A DNA stretch of 64,000 nt from Collinsella sp. AM18-10 (GCF_003471585.1 NZ_QRJO01000001.1:124001-188000); one strand, 5' to 3'. Positions 1 to 8,921 are shown, numbered from the stretch's first letter. Notes: a model not told the origin generated them from the sequence alone. A program made the numbers and translations.

Positions 1-708
1 CGTGCAGATGGGCGTGGCGCCCGCGCGCGGCGTGGGCGTGTCACCGGTGCCATCCATGCTGTAAGAACTAATAGCGCGGGCCGGGTCGGCGGTGTAGCTC
101 CAGCCCGAGGTACCGGCCGCTACGACCGCGCCGTCCTGCGCCGTGGTGCGCCTGTTGGTGGCGCCTGCGGTATTGCCCAAGTCGTCACAGGTAAAGATAT
201 GCGTTTGCGTGCCCGACGCAGTCGTGATCACCAAGCCCAGGCGCAGTGCGGCCAGCAGCTGCGGGTCGCTCGTCATGCCCATCTGGCCCTGGTACAGGTA
301 CACGTTGAGCGCGCTATCGCTGCCCTTAAGGTACAGCGTGCCCGAAAGGGCGTAGTCGTCCAGCTGCGCAGTGCAGTCGGCATAGTCGGTCGTGATACCC
401 GCGGCATTTTGGAAGGTGCCGCGCCAAAAACGGGAAAGGTCTGCCGTCGAGATGGGATAGAGCGTTTTGTCGGCGGCGGCAAGCGTTGCCGTTGTGTCCC
501 AGGGCCCGTTGGCCGAAAGGCCAATCTGCAAGTCGGAGCCCTCGTCGCTTACCGTGTGCGCCACGGGCGTCACGTTGGTGTAGCGCGAATTGCTAAACCA
601 GGCGTAGGTGGCGGCGCTCAGGGCGGCCACCAGCACCAGCATCCATGCGGCCGCAGCAACCATGCGACGGCGCGAGCTTAGGACATCTTTGATGTTCGAT
701 GCACTCAT
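1..708 (-). CDS. SipW-type signal peptide surface protein (3' end outside window)
   Basis: An open frame starts at an ATG at 708 and runs off the left edge, so about 236 residues are visible and the C-terminus is missing. The N-terminus has a short charged stretch, a hydrophobic segment at about residues 16-32, and then SAATYAWFSNS. This is the SATYAW(F/Y) pattern of SipW-dependent-type signal peptides (TasA/camelysin-like exported proteins). The rest is Thr/Ala/Asp-rich and typical of a secreted beta-rich domain. It follows the 720-1604 gene by 11 bp on the same strand, so the two are probably one operon. Its role is unknown; a fibre or surface-coat component is inference. Confidence 0.72.
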   Translation of the reverse strand, partial: MSASNIKDVLSSRRRMVAAAAWMLVLVAALSAATYAWFSNSRYTNVTPVAHTVSDEGSDLQIGLSANGPWDTTATLAAADKTLYPISTADLSRFWRGTFQNAAGITTDYADCTAQLDDYALSGTLYLKGSDSALNVYLYQGQMGMTSDPQLLAALRLGLVITTASGTQTHIFTCDDLGNTAGATNRRTTAQDGAVVAAGTSGWSYTADPARAISSYSMDGTGDTPTPRAGATPICT

Positions 709-719
709 CCCTGGCCCCC

Positions 720-1604
720 TTACGAACGCTTGCCGGCAAAGCGCAGCGCCAGCGATTGCAGGCTGGTGGTGGCCAGGTTGTTGGTGCAGTCGGGGTCGCA
801 GCCTTCCAGCCACACGTACACATCCACGCGCACGGGCGTGCTGCGGTTGGTGCCCTCGGCCGCGGCGGGCAGGCTGCAGATCTTGGTCGTGGCCTGCTTA
901 AGGCTCACTACGCCGGTGTCTTCGTTGTAGTCGCAAAAGTTTGCGCTGGTAAGCTGATCAAAATGAACCGTTGTTCCATCGGAGCGGGTGCTGTCGAGCA
1001 CCAGGTGATTCTGCTCGTTCTCGCCGGCATCCTTGCCGTCGAGCGTGTTGTAGCGCGCCTGGGGATTGCGCTCGCCCGAGACCTCAAAGATGTACTGGCC
1101 CGTAACGGTATCGCCCTGCCCCGGCGCATAGGTAACCAGGCCCACCCGCAGGGCGGTAGAGATGGGGTTTGCCGTGTCCTGCTCGGTAAAGTCGATGCCC
1201 GACAGGTACACGTCGGTCGCGGCCGAGTTGGTGGCCAGGTACAGGGAAGTCTTGTAGTAGTCGGAATGCTCGGCGGCGCCAAACATGCTGGCAAAGAGCG
1301 AGTCCTGGGTGGTTTCGCCGGTAAAGCCCGTTACCTTTTGGAAGCCGTTGAGCACGTTGTCGGTCGAGACGGGATCGAGCAGGCCCGAAAAGCTCAGGCC
1401 GGCGTTGGTTTTGTATTCGCCGTCGTACTCGTTGGAGATGAGGAAGGTCACGCCCGTGCCCGCGGCCATCTTGACGTCGGTGATGTGGCGGTTGGCGTTG
1501 TAGATGTACCAGGCATATGTTACGGCTCCGGCAGCAGCAAGGGCCACCAGCAACGTGGCGAGCATGCGATTGAACTGTTTTCGCAGCGAGCGTGCGTCCG
1601 ACAT
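720..1604 (-). CDS. SipW-type signal peptide surface protein
   Basis: The product has 294 residues. A basic start (RSLRKQFNR) is followed by a hydrophobic segment at residues 13-30 and VTYAWYIYN, the SipW-type signal region. Near the C-terminus is VYVWLEGCDPDCTNN, a motif also present in variant form in the proteins at 7088-8035 and 9882-11069, which marks them as one family. It probably forms the first gene of an operon with the partial gene at 1-708. The reading frame is intact. A TasA/camelysin-like extracellular structural protein is the best guess; no SipW peptidase is visible in the window. Confidence 0.75.
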   Translation of the reverse strand: MSDARSLRKQFNRMLATLLVALAAAGAVTYAWYIYNANRHITDVKMAAGTGVTFLISNEYDGEYKTNAGLSFSGLLDPVSTDNVLNGFQKVTGFTGETTQDSLFASMFGAAEHSDYYKTSLYLATNSAATDVYLSGIDFTEQDTANPISTALRVGLVTYAPGQGDTVTGQYIFEVSGERNPQARYNTLDGKDAGENEQNHLVLDSTRSDGTTVHFDQLTSANFCDYNEDTGVVSLKQATTKICSLPAAAEGTNRSTPVRVDVYVWLEGCDPDCTNNLATTSLQSLALRFAGKRS

Positions 1605-1776
1605 GCCCCTCCCCCAGATGCCGTGTTGTAAACCGCCTGGACATCATTTGCCCATAATGGAGTTATTTTACGCGAACGTGCAGTTCATCGGGGGTACAAA
1701 CGGAATATTTCGCGTGCCCTTCGCGCTGCATCGGGGCGGATAGGGTCGCAAATCGCCGCTTTTTAAAAAATAGTTC

Positions 1777-1805
1777 TTGCCACTGGGCGGGAGCTCCGTT
1801 ATATT
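1777..1805 (+). promoter_or_regulatory. Predicted sigma70-type promoter of tRNA-Val
   Basis: TTGCCA at 1777-1782 and TATATT at 1800-1805 are separated by exactly 17 bp. The tRNA begins 29 bp after the -10 box, which suits a short leader. Confidence 0.6.
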
Positions 1806-1834
1806 ATTTCCTGCGCACTCGCGCACCCTTGATC

Positions 1835-1909
1835 GGGCGTTTAGCTCAGGGGGAGAGCGCTTCCCTGACACGGAAGAGGTCAGAAGTTCAAATCTTCTAA
1901 CGCCCACCA
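1835..1909 (+). tRNA. tRNA-Val (GAC anticodon)
   Basis: A full cloverleaf can be drawn. The acceptor arm GGGCGTT pairs with AACGCCC, the D-loop region is AGCTCAGGGGGAGAGC, the anticodon stem is CTTCC/GGAAG with loop CTGACAC (anticodon GAC), and the T-arm contains GTTCAAATC. The discriminator is A and the CCA end is encoded at 1907-1909. It stands alone with its own promoter and terminator. Confidence 0.95.
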
Positions 1910-1918
1910 AATGTTCGC

Positions 1919-1953
1919 AGCTCAGAGGCTTCGCCTCTGAGCTGTTTTGTTTT
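1919..1953 (+). terminator. Rho-independent terminator after tRNA-Val
   Basis: An 11-bp perfect stem AGCTCAGAGGC/GCCTCTGAGCT with a TTC loop is followed by GTTTTGTTTT, starting 9 bases after the tRNA. Confidence 0.85.
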
Positions 1954-2052
1954 ACGGCGACCGAGCCCAAAGCGCCCAAACAGCCCCAGCAATCGCCACT
2001 ATCAGACCCGAATGGGTCTCGCAGTCACATATAAGTAACCCTCTTTAAATTG

Positions 2053-2231
2053 AGGTCTAATACTTTTCCCGAGAAGTGAACGAGCTTATTTGGACCCCCG
2101 AAGCATCCACACTTTTTGACGTCAAAACCGCAGGATTCCAGCAGCAAAACCGCAGGAAACAAGCCCCTAAAAGTGTCGATGTTTCGGGGGTCCATTCTGA
2201 CTCGTTCACTTCTCGGGAAAAGTATTAGATC
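2053..2231. repeat. Dispersed 179-bp palindromic element, family A, copy 1
   Basis: The outer arms (AGGTCTAATACTTTTCCC and its near-complement GGGAAAAGTATTAGATCT) enclose further complementary blocks: GAGAAGTGAACGAG with CTCGTTCACTTCTC, and GGACCCCCGAAGCATC with GATGTTTCGGGGGTCC. The centre holds two CCGCAGGA-type copies. A second copy of the same length lies at 24808-24986. No gene is seen in the rest of the 1954-2271 gap. Confidence 0.8.
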
Positions 2232-2271
2232 TGGATATATGGCCGCTAATTCTAACCCCCTGTTACCGCCC

Positions 2272-3375
2272 CTACCAATACTGATGCGCATCGATAACGG
2301 CTTGCCAGAGCCAAAATCGCTTCGTTTCGGCACGCGCATGGGCAAAATATCGCTGCTCTGCACTCATCGCCTTGTTAAAGATGGGGCGCTTATTCCGATG
2401 CAGCTTCCGTCGGATGCGTTCGCACAGCCGAACGAGCTTGTCGTAGTCATTTGCTTGGTCGGTTGTCACAGTAAAATACGCTACTCCCTCAAGCAGTTCC
2501 AACTCGTTGCGGCGCTCGGCATCCTTGTGGATCTTCTCGCAGCCGTCATGAATGGCATCGCTGTCGTAGTCGACCATCGCGGTCAGCACCTCTGGCAGCA
2601 GCCCGGCCTTTACTTTATCCCTGCCCACCTCGACTTTAGCCGTAAGCGTAATGTCGGGCGTGCGCTCCAACACGCGCAGTTTGCGCTCGCGCCCATCGTT
2701 GAGTCCATCGCGAATGAAAGCCTTCTTGTTGAGTTCGGCCTTGCCCAATGCATACCCGCCGCAGCGCGCAGGCAGCGACATAAACATGCACAGCCCCGAC
2801 TCCCTCGGAGAGCGCGATCCCTCGATCACATACGCAAGCAGCGCCTTTGCCTTCGCGAGACCCCTTACCTTTGGGGACGCCTCGATATACGCCGCAATGA
2901 GCTCCTTGGTCGTGAGCTTGCTATCGCGCATGCCCGCATCCCTACTGGTCACCCCGCCGGGGGCAAGGTTATCCAACCGGTAGTTCGATGTCACGGCATA
3001 GCCGGCATAGATGGCCTCGGCCGCAGAGCTGTCGTGTGCAGCCTGCACAAACGCCAGCTCGGGAGCGCACACGTACGCATCCAGGCCGCCCATCCAGTGG
3101 CCCAGCGAGATAAACGAACCCGCCGGGAGCTCGTTGGTGCAGAGATGCGTCTTAACATGTTTGCTCCGCCGACGGTCGGCGCGCGACGGCACCAGCAAAT
3201 CCAGCGTTTGGATCCCCAGATCATAGCGATCGATAAAGTCCTGCGCCTCTTGGTCCAACAGCGCACAGGCGCCCGTGATCGACACGATCTCTGGTTCCGA
3301 ATCCCCAAAGCGCGGGTTCGGGATGTGTGCCAAGAGCGCCAGCGCAGCGTTATGTGAAACGATAAAGTACCCCAT
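2272..3375 (-). CDS. DUF559/VSR-like putative endonuclease-fold protein
   Basis: The product has 367 residues from the ATG at 3375. An in-frame start at 3462 would add a basic, unlikely 29-residue stretch, and neither start has a clear ribosome site. The middle part (SRSPRESGLCMFMSLPARCGGYALGKAELN) and the C-terminal VDYDSD...H...DAERRN block resemble the actinobacterial family of DUF559-like proteins with a Vsr/PD-(D/E)xK fold. The Y-D-S-D and D-x-x-R-R-N residues are present. TTGGTCAG-type repeats lie about 150 bp upstream, as they do upstream of the other DUF559-like gene at 21162-22124. Function is unknown; a nuclease or defence role is inference. Confidence 0.6.
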   Translation of the reverse strand: MGYFIVSHNAALALLAHIPNPRFGDSEPEIVSITGACALLDQEAQDFIDRYDLGIQTLDLLVPSRADRRRSKHVKTHLCTNELPAGSFISLGHWMGGLDAYVCAPELAFVQAAHDSSAAEAIYAGYAVTSNYRLDNLAPGGVTSRDAGMRDSKLTTKELIAAYIEASPKVRGLAKAKALLAYVIEGSRSPRESGLCMFMSLPARCGGYALGKAELNKKAFIRDGLNDGRERKLRVLERTPDITLTAKVEVGRDKVKAGLLPEVLTAMVDYDSDAIHDGCEKIHKDAERRNELELLEGVAYFTVTTDQANDYDKLVRLCERIRRKLHRNKRPIFNKAMSAEQRYFAHARAETKRFWLWQAVIDAHQYW

Positions 3376-3528
3376 GGCGCGAAGATAGCACGCGCGTCGA
3401 CGGCGACTCGCGACCCTGGCGAGTTTTCGGCAAACGACCAGCAGTTTTTTGCTGTGGCGCAACCAAAGTGTTCATTCGTCGACGTCTAAATGCAAATCCG
3501 TCAAGCTTTTGGCAAGGTTGCCGCTCAA

Positions 3529-3557
3529 CTGACCAAAAGCTGACCATTTGCTTGACG
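3529..3557 (-). promoter_or_regulatory. Phased TTGGTCAG-type direct repeats, locus 1
   Basis: On the minus strand, ATGGTCAG and TTGGTCAG are spaced about 11 bp apart and preceded by CCGTCAAGC. The same arrangement occurs at 22180-22220 and 52273-52301, each upstream of a minus-strand gene. It is a candidate activator or repressor site. Confidence 0.45.
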
Positions 3558-3680
3558 GTGCGCCCTCGCCAAAATGCTCCGCGACTTCTCGGACGGTCGA
3601 AATGCTCGTTTAGCGACCACGCACCCGCCGCTGGGGTATCCTTGGAGCACATGCACCGCAAGCCACACAAAGGAGCCGCC

Positions 3681-4379
3681 ATGCGCACCGAGCTCGATGT
3701 TCCCTTTTCGCACAAAGACGAGGCCAAGGCCCTGGGCGCCAAGTGGGACCGGGCCAAGAAGATCTGGTACGTGCCCGATGGCGTCAACCCCGAGCCCTTT
3801 GCCGCATGGCTGCCCGGCGTGGATCGCTCCGACCCCAGCGCGCCCTACATCTACCTGGTGCTGGGCAAGCGCGAATGTTGGAAGTGCCACGAGCAGACAA
3901 CGGTCGCGGCCTTTGGCATTCCGTATTGGGCGGCCGAGGACTCGGGCAGCAAGGCCGCGCCCAGCGCTGCGCCCGCCATGGACGACACGGGCCACATCGT
4001 AATCGACACCGCCCGCGCCAACGCCGTAGCCATCGTCCCCGCGCTGGGCTGCGTGCCGGCCGAAATCCGCGACTACCTACGCGAGCGCTGCGGCTACAAG
4101 CCTGTAACGTCGCGCACCACCAAGACCGTATCGCTCGCCAGCACCTGCACCGGCTGCGGCGCGCTGCAAGGCAGCCATTACCTGTTCGAGGAGCCCACGT
4201 CGCCGTTTGCGCTCACGGCCATCAACAAGCTGCCCGCGCTGGAGTTCGTGCGCGTGGAAGTCGCCGGCGTCTATGGAATCCCCGCCACCCAAGGCGACTT
4301 TGACCAGGCGCTCTTCACCTGGGCACGCGACCACCACACCCAGTTCCACAAGAGCCTGTTCGAGGGGATCTACCTGTAG
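3681..4379 (+). CDS. DUF5710-domain zinc-ribbon protein
   Basis: The product has 232 residues. The ATG at 3681 is chosen because AAAGGAG ends 5 bases before it; a longer frame from 3468 lacks such a site. Residues 1-45 (LDVPFSHKDEAKALGAKWD through KIWYVPDG) match the DUF5710 domain, which is often attached to primases and mobile-element proteins. Two cysteine pairs, CWKC at about residue 62 and CTGC at about residue 156, may hold one zinc ion. No catalytic domain is recognised. It lies upstream of the 23-bp palindrome array and the ATPase gene on the same strand. Its role is unknown. Confidence 0.7.
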   Translation: MRTELDVPFSHKDEAKALGAKWDRAKKIWYVPDGVNPEPFAAWLPGVDRSDPSAPYIYLVLGKRECWKCHEQTTVAAFGIPYWAAEDSGSKAAPSAAPAMDDTGHIVIDTARANAVAIVPALGCVPAEIRDYLRERCGYKPVTSRTTKTVSLASTCTGCGALQGSHYLFEEPTSPFALTAINKLPALEFVRVEVAGVYGIPATQGDFDQALFTWARDHHTQFHKSLFEGIYL

Positions 4380-4386
4380 GGCAAAG

Positions 4387-4468
4387 CTCGAAAATCGAGT
4401 CCAGATTTCCTCGAAAATCGAGTATGATTATCCTCGAAAATCGAGTGTGAAAATCCTCGAAAATCGAG
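4387..4468 (+). promoter_or_regulatory. Four CTCGAAAATCGAG palindromes at exact 23-bp pitch
   Basis: Identical 13-bp palindromes start at 4387, 4410, 4433 and 4456, and the 9-10 bp spacers differ. The array ends 29 bp before the ATG of the ATPase gene, so it lies in its promoter or leader region. It is a likely multi-site operator; binding by the ATPase itself is speculation. Confidence 0.7.
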
Positions 4469-4497
4469 TATGCGCAGGTAGTGAGGTTTATCAAATC

Positions 4498-5796
4498 ATG
4501 ATTTCTTATGGTTCGGAGCAGCCCAAATCCTACCGTCCTCGCCTTTTGGACGAACGGTTGCAAACTCTGCTCCAGATATTTGGGGCTGTCGAGATTCGGG
4601 GCACCAAATGGTGTGGCAAATCATGGACAGCGCTTGCATTCGGCGAGAGTGTCATCCATCTTGACGACCCAAACGTAAAGTCGCTGGTCGAAGCCGATCC
4701 TTCGCTCGCCCTTCAGGGCAATAAGCCGCACGTCATCGACGAATGGCAGGAGACCCCCGCAACATGGGACGCCACACGCCGCGCCGTAGATGCATCCGGC
4801 GGCGAAAAGGGCCTCTATATCCTCACTGGATCATCAACGCCAGCAAAAAACTCTGTTACCCACAGCGGTGCCGGTCGCATAGCGCGTCTCGACATGAGCA
4901 CCATGACGCTTTGGGAACGCGGACTTTCAACGGGGTCCGTTTCGCTGAAAAACCTATTCGAAGGATCATTCGAACCTTCCGCCTATACAGGATCGCTCCC
5001 GATGTTGGCCGACGCAATTTGTTGCGGGGGATGGCCGGCGCTTGTCGGAGCGAGCCCCCAGATGGCCGCAGAGGTCGTTAACCAGTATCTCGATGCCATG
5101 TACGAAGTCAGCGTTCCGCAAAAAGGAGGCGTGGGGTCTACGGCGCGACACATCGTGTCCTCGCTCGCGCGCAACGTTGCGACATCTGCCACGCTCAACA
5201 CCATTGCGGCAGACGCCTCGTTGGGCGACAGCGATGCCCAGCCGGCAACTTCAACCGTGGCGTTTTACCTCGACATGTTGGAGAGCATGTATGCGATCAT
5301 AAATCTGCCCGGCTGGGATGCGCCCGTCCGCGCCAAGTCTCGCCTGCGTACCAAGCCAAAACGTTATTTCGTCGACCCCTCCATTCCCGCTGCCGCACTC
5401 GGAATGAACCCCGAGAGGCTCCTTGCAGACGGCCAAACATTTGGCCTGCTTTTTGAGTCTCTGTGCATTCATGATCTAAGCGTCTACACCACATGCCTGC
5501 CCGGCTCGCACCCAGGCTCGCTCCACTACTATGGCGACTCCGACGGACTTGAGGTTGATGCCATCATCGAGCTGAACGATGGCCGCTGGGCAGCGATAGA
5601 AATCAAGCTCGGCGAATCCAAGGTAAGCGATGGAATCCGCAACATCGAGCGCCTGCGCCGCAAGGTCGCTCTGAACCCTGCAGCGCGCAACCCCCAGCCG
5701 GAGTTCTGCGCCGTCATCACCGCAACCTCGCCCTTCTGCCGCTACGACGCCGAGCACGATGTCTACGTGTTCCCCATTGGAGCGCTGCGGGCGTAG
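4498..5796 (+). CDS. AAA_14/DUF4143-type ATPase
   Basis: The product has 432 residues; the start is supported by GTGAGG 11 bases upstream. The Walker A motif is GTKWCGKS at about residues 35-42, a Walker B-like stretch is HVIDEWQ at about 79-85, and a sensor-like LTGSS is near 115. The C-terminal part (VDAIIELNDGRWAAIEIKLGE, about 353-373) has the D...E-x-K arrangement typical of the DUF4143 C-terminal, restriction-endonuclease-like fold. These ATPases are common in gut bacteria and archaea and their substrate is not established. It stands alone behind the four-palindrome array and converges on the HNH gene. Confidence 0.8.
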   Translation: MISYGSEQPKSYRPRLLDERLQTLLQIFGAVEIRGTKWCGKSWTALAFGESVIHLDDPNVKSLVEADPSLALQGNKPHVIDEWQETPATWDATRRAVDASGGEKGLYILTGSSTPAKNSVTHSGAGRIARLDMSTMTLWERGLSTGSVSLKNLFEGSFEPSAYTGSLPMLADAICCGGWPALVGASPQMAAEVVNQYLDAMYEVSVPQKGGVGSTARHIVSSLARNVATSATLNTIAADASLGDSDAQPATSTVAFYLDMLESMYAIINLPGWDAPVRAKSRLRTKPKRYFVDPSIPAAALGMNPERLLADGQTFGLLFESLCIHDLSVYTTCLPGSHPGSLHYYGDSDGLEVDAIIELNDGRWAAIEIKLGESKVSDGIRNIERLRRKVALNPAARNPQPEFCAVITATSPFCRYDAEHDVYVFPIGALRA

Positions 5797-5881
5797 CGCA
5801 CCGCATGTCAGACCACTTGATTTTGCGGCGCGGCGCGATCCGATCAATCGACATGATTGGGTTGCGACGGGCCGCACCTAA

Positions 5882-6964
5882 CTAATACGGAGCAACGGCT
5901 TCCGCCCGACGTCGCGATTCCGAGAAATCGAACTCGGCTCGATGCGCCTCGAGGAATCGAGCGTTGGGTCGCAAGCGATGCTCGTCCGGCTCGCGCAGCA
6001 CCGAGCCTGCAAACGTCGCATATTCCGTATGTCGCAGAAGGTACGACCCGCAAAGTTGATAGTCGCCGCGTACCAGCTCAAACGAAATCAGATGAGCGTC
6101 GAACAGCGAGTGCAGGTCGCGGCGCAGCAGGATACCGTTGCTGACAACCTGCGACTTGGGACCCGAGTAGTTCTCGATATGCGCAGCTTCGAGCGCTTCG
6201 TCGACATTGCAACCCGAGACGGCGCATCGACCGGTATAGGCCTCAAAGAGCTGCGTGCGGAAACGCTGCTGGCCGATTCGCTCGCGATGCAGCGCATAGC
6301 GAACCTTTTCATCGTCGCTCGCCGGAGCGCCGGAAAACTCCGCCGCAATCGGAGCGTCCTTCATGTAGCTCATATCGGGGAAGAAACGCGCGTCGGGTCC
6401 ACCCTTGTGAACGGGGCCATGCAGCACAAACCAGCTGTTCTCCGGCTCGTAACGCTCAACGAACGCTAGGCCCAGCACCTTGTAGCCAGCGCTCGTTGCA
6501 AAGAACACGCCAACGGGAACGCCGCACTCCATGCAGTTGATCATCTTTTGGTTGTAGTCCTGGTCGCGCCAGTTTTCGACCGAAGCACTTTGCGACGAGT
6601 ACTTGAGCACCCAGGTGCCATCCTCAAGATAGAGCGGCGGAACATCGGGGTAGGCGCCGCGCTTTGAGTTGTGCACCGAAAGGGCGAAGGTCTTCTCACG
6701 CGGATGCTTAACGCGCCGGCGACCAGGCCAAAAGATGCCCGAGTCGCGCGACACCGGAAAGAGTTCGGAATCAATCGTCAGACGAAAGGGATATTGAGGG
6801 CTATCGGCATTGGTGCGATGCGGGAGCTTGTCCCACAGGCCGCCACGCTGCTCCTCGCGCAAGAACCACTCCCAGGCCTGGACATATTCGGACGGCACAA
6901 AGCTGTAAGCACGGTCGAAACTCGGCCGAGCAATCAGCGGAACACTAGAAGCGATGCCGTCCAT
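5882..6964 (-). CDS. HNH endonuclease
   Basis: The product has 360 residues. The ATG at 6964 is preceded by CAGGAGG, which decides the start over the upstream frame to 6994. The C-terminal domain carries CAVSGCNVDEALEAAHI, then NGILLRRDLHSLFDAHLI, the HNH_2-type core in which the AAHI histidine and the D-x-H-x-x-F-D segment should bind metal. The N-terminal 230 residues form an unknown sensor or DNA-reading part. Such genes are often Mcr-like modification-dependent restriction enzymes, but no methylase or ATPase partner is adjacent, so this is inference. Confidence 0.75.
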   Translation of the reverse strand: MDGIASSVPLIARPSFDRAYSFVPSEYVQAWEWFLREEQRGGLWDKLPHRTNADSPQYPFRLTIDSELFPVSRDSGIFWPGRRRVKHPREKTFALSVHNSKRGAYPDVPPLYLEDGTWVLKYSSQSASVENWRDQDYNQKMINCMECGVPVGVFFATSAGYKVLGLAFVERYEPENSWFVLHGPVHKGGPDARFFPDMSYMKDAPIAAEFSGAPASDDEKVRYALHRERIGQQRFRTQLFEAYTGRCAVSGCNVDEALEAAHIENYSGPKSQVVSNGILLRRDLHSLFDAHLISFELVRGDYQLCGSYLLRHTEYATFAGSVLREPDEHRLRPNARFLEAHRAEFDFSESRRRAEAVAPY

Positions 6965-7025
6965 AAGGAACCTCCTGGAAGAACAGTTCCCCACATTATC
7001 GCCTATGCAATGATGGCGCCAAACG

Positions 7026-7060
7026 AAAAAGGGCCCACTTCCTTCGGAGCGGGCCCTTGA
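7026..7060 (-). terminator. Terminator after the 7088-8035 gene
   Basis: On the minus strand GGGCCCGCT and AGTGGGCCC form a stem with one G-U pair, followed by TTTTT, 28 bases after the stop codon. Confidence 0.75.
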
Positions 7061-7087
7061 CCATCTGCATTTAAGCGAGCGTCGGCA

Positions 7088-8035
7088 TTACGACGTTGCA
7101 ACACCGGCGAGCTTGACTGTCACATCGTATGTTGCAAGGTCCTCAGCTGCGGCGTTGTTAACGCAGTCAGCATCGGTTCCTTCCATCCAAATATAAATTC
7201 GGACCGCTATGCCATCATAGCCAACGCGACTTGCGATCTGGTGCGTACCGGCGTCAACCTGATAATCGTCTCCCACCTTGTTTGCAAGCCAGCCGGCGCA
7301 ATTGTCTGCTTCAATATGTTGGTAGGAAGGCACTTGAGGTCCGCTAACCGCGTCCTTTACACAAGACCATCCAGCAATGGCGTTTTTATCGTTACCCTTC
7401 TCGGTAGTAGAAACTGCAGCGGGAGCGTACACGACCTTTAGAGTTTCATCACCGGTCGGGTTTCCATTAGCATCAATTGCCTGAGTAGTGATACCGACTC
7501 GTAAAGAATTCGGGATGGTATCGGTCGTTGGTGCCCCATGGGCGGTAACAACTACGGGCTCTCCGTCAGATCCTTCAAGATACACGTCGGCTATACCGGA
7601 CTCTGTAATGGTATAAACAATAAACTCACTCTTGAGATAAGCGTAGTGGGTCTCGCCACCAGCCTCGTATTCGCCAGACTTGCCGCCTTGCTTAAAGTTA
7701 ATCTGCGAGTAAGAGGATACTTTACCGTCGGATCCCCAGCCTTGGCAAACAAACCAGTTCTTAAGATCGTCTGTAGAAGACGGCGTTATCTTTCCGCCCT
7801 GTATTGCAGCCGCAAGCGACGTCTGTTCGCCGCCATGTTGGGCACCGTTTTTGAGTTCATCTATCTGAAGGATGAAACCATTCGTCGTTGCGCTGATGGT
7901 TGAAGATGTTGCCTTCACCGTGTTATTTGCGACATACCAAGCATAGGTAGCAGACGAAAGAGCAACGGCGGACATAAGCACCGCGCAGGCAGCGCCCATA
8001 AGCTGTTTTTTTAGCTCTTTTACGCTTTGGCTCAT
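7088..8035 (-). CDS. SipW-type signal peptide surface protein
   Basis: The product has 315 residues. A basic start (KELKKQLMG) is followed by a hydrophobic segment at about residues 12-28 and SSATYAWYVANN, the SipW-type signal. The extracellular part is Gly/Ser/Thr-rich. Near the end YIWMEGTDADCVNN matches the C-terminal motif of the 720-1604 protein. It lies downstream of the related gene at 8124-8921, with a hairpin between them, so read-through co-transcription is possible. GC content is lower than in neighbouring housekeeping genes. A filament or coat protein role is inferred. Confidence 0.77.
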   Translation of the reverse strand: MSQSVKELKKQLMGAACAVLMSAVALSSATYAWYVANNTVKATSSTISATTNGFILQIDELKNGAQHGGEQTSLAAAIQGGKITPSSTDDLKNWFVCQGWGSDGKVSSYSQINFKQGGKSGEYEAGGETHYAYLKSEFIVYTITESGIADVYLEGSDGEPVVVTAHGAPTTDTIPNSLRVGITTQAIDANGNPTGDETLKVVYAPAAVSTTEKGNDKNAIAGWSCVKDAVSGPQVPSYQHIEADNCAGWLANKVGDDYQVDAGTHQIASRVGYDGIAVRIYIWMEGTDADCVNNAAAEDLATYDVTVKLAGVATS

Positions 8036-8052
8036 TCGATAGACCTATCTAG

Positions 8053-8090
8053 TAAAAATGCCGGGAGCCGACGGTTCGGCCCCCGGCATT
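8053..8090 (-). terminator. Hairpin terminator between two SipW-type genes
   Basis: On the minus strand AATGCCGGG and CCCGGCATT enclose a GC-rich loop and are followed by TTTACT. It lies between the stop at 8124 and the start at 8035 and could reduce expression of the downstream gene. Confidence 0.65.
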
Positions 8091-8123
8091 CTGAAATCTC
8101 AAAAACGACGAAGTCAGCAATAG

Positions 8124-8921
8124 CTAGTTAGAAGCGCCCTTGTACTCCTTGGGCGTCGCCTCGAAGGTGATTGTCACGCCATTGTTGCCAGCATCGGCAT
8201 TGATCTTATTAAGGTTGTTAGAATAGACGTTAGCGTCGTTACCATCGTAGTACAGGTAGACATCAATCTGAGTATCCTGATTGGACTTGATCACCGCATT
8301 ATCGGAAGCAAGCAAATTGCTAGCCGACAGCGGTTTAGAGTCGCTAGACGAGCTGAGCTGAATGCCATTACCGCTCCAGACCTCCCACTTATTACCGCAA
8401 ACAACGAGAACGCGAAGGGCATTGCCGAGGTTCATGTTTTCCGTCGTTGCGGGGTTAGTAACAGTCACACCCGTAATGTGCAGGTTCGTGAACTCGCCAT
8501 CATAGGTACCGGTGCCAACATAAAACGTGTTTTTAACCGCGTAATTCGCCTTCACAGCTTTATCGGCAGTTCCGTCAGCAATCTCAAAATCGCTCCCGGT
8601 CTTCATCGTCGTGGCATTGGCCTTTTCCGCGTAAGCGGTCTTCCAAACGGCCTTGCCTTCCTTTTTTTCAATCATAGCAGGATAGAGACCAGTCGTCTGA
8701 TCTGTCGAATAGCTGGTAGAACTAGTGGAATTCGTCGACGTCGTCGTCTTATCAATCACAAGGTATGCAGAGTTGGACTGAGCCGCAATGTTAGACGTCT
8801 GTGCTGTGACCTTGTTGTTGCTGACAAACCATGCGAACGTGGCAGAACCCAACGCTACGGCTGCTACCAGCACCATGGCGATGGCGGCGCCCATCTGCTT
8901 CTTTAATGCTTTGGTATCCAT
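8124..8921 (-). CDS. SipW-type signal peptide surface protein, Ser/Thr-rich
   Basis: The product has 265 residues from the ATG at 8921, preceded by AAAGGGG; an in-frame extension to 9155 would bury the signal peptide and is not preferred. The signal region is KALKKQMG, a hydrophobic stretch, then GSATFAWFVSNN. Residues 45-75 are rich in Ser and Thr (TTTSTNSTSSTSYSTD). Near the C-terminus VYLYYDGNDANVYSNN is a divergent form of the family motif, without the cysteine. It is probably the first gene of the pair with 7088-8035. Confidence 0.77.
   Translation of the reverse strand: MDTKALKKQMGAAIAMVLVAAVALGSATFAWFVSNNKVTAQTSNIAAQSNSAYLVIDKTTTSTNSTSSTSYSTDQTTGLYPAMIEKKEGKAVWKTAYAEKANATTMKTGSDFEIADGTADKAVKANYAVKNTFYVGTGTYDGEFTNLHITGVTVTNPATTENMNLGNALRVLVVCGNKWEVWSGNGIQLSSSSDSKPLSASNLLASDNAVIKSNQDTQIDVYLYYDGNDANVYSNNLNKINADAGNNGVTITFEATPKEYKGASN

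Noticed and set aside
2116..3357. 413-codon plus-strand frame starting in the family A repeat
   Set aside because: It starts inside a non-coding palindrome and runs antisense to the DUF559-like gene.
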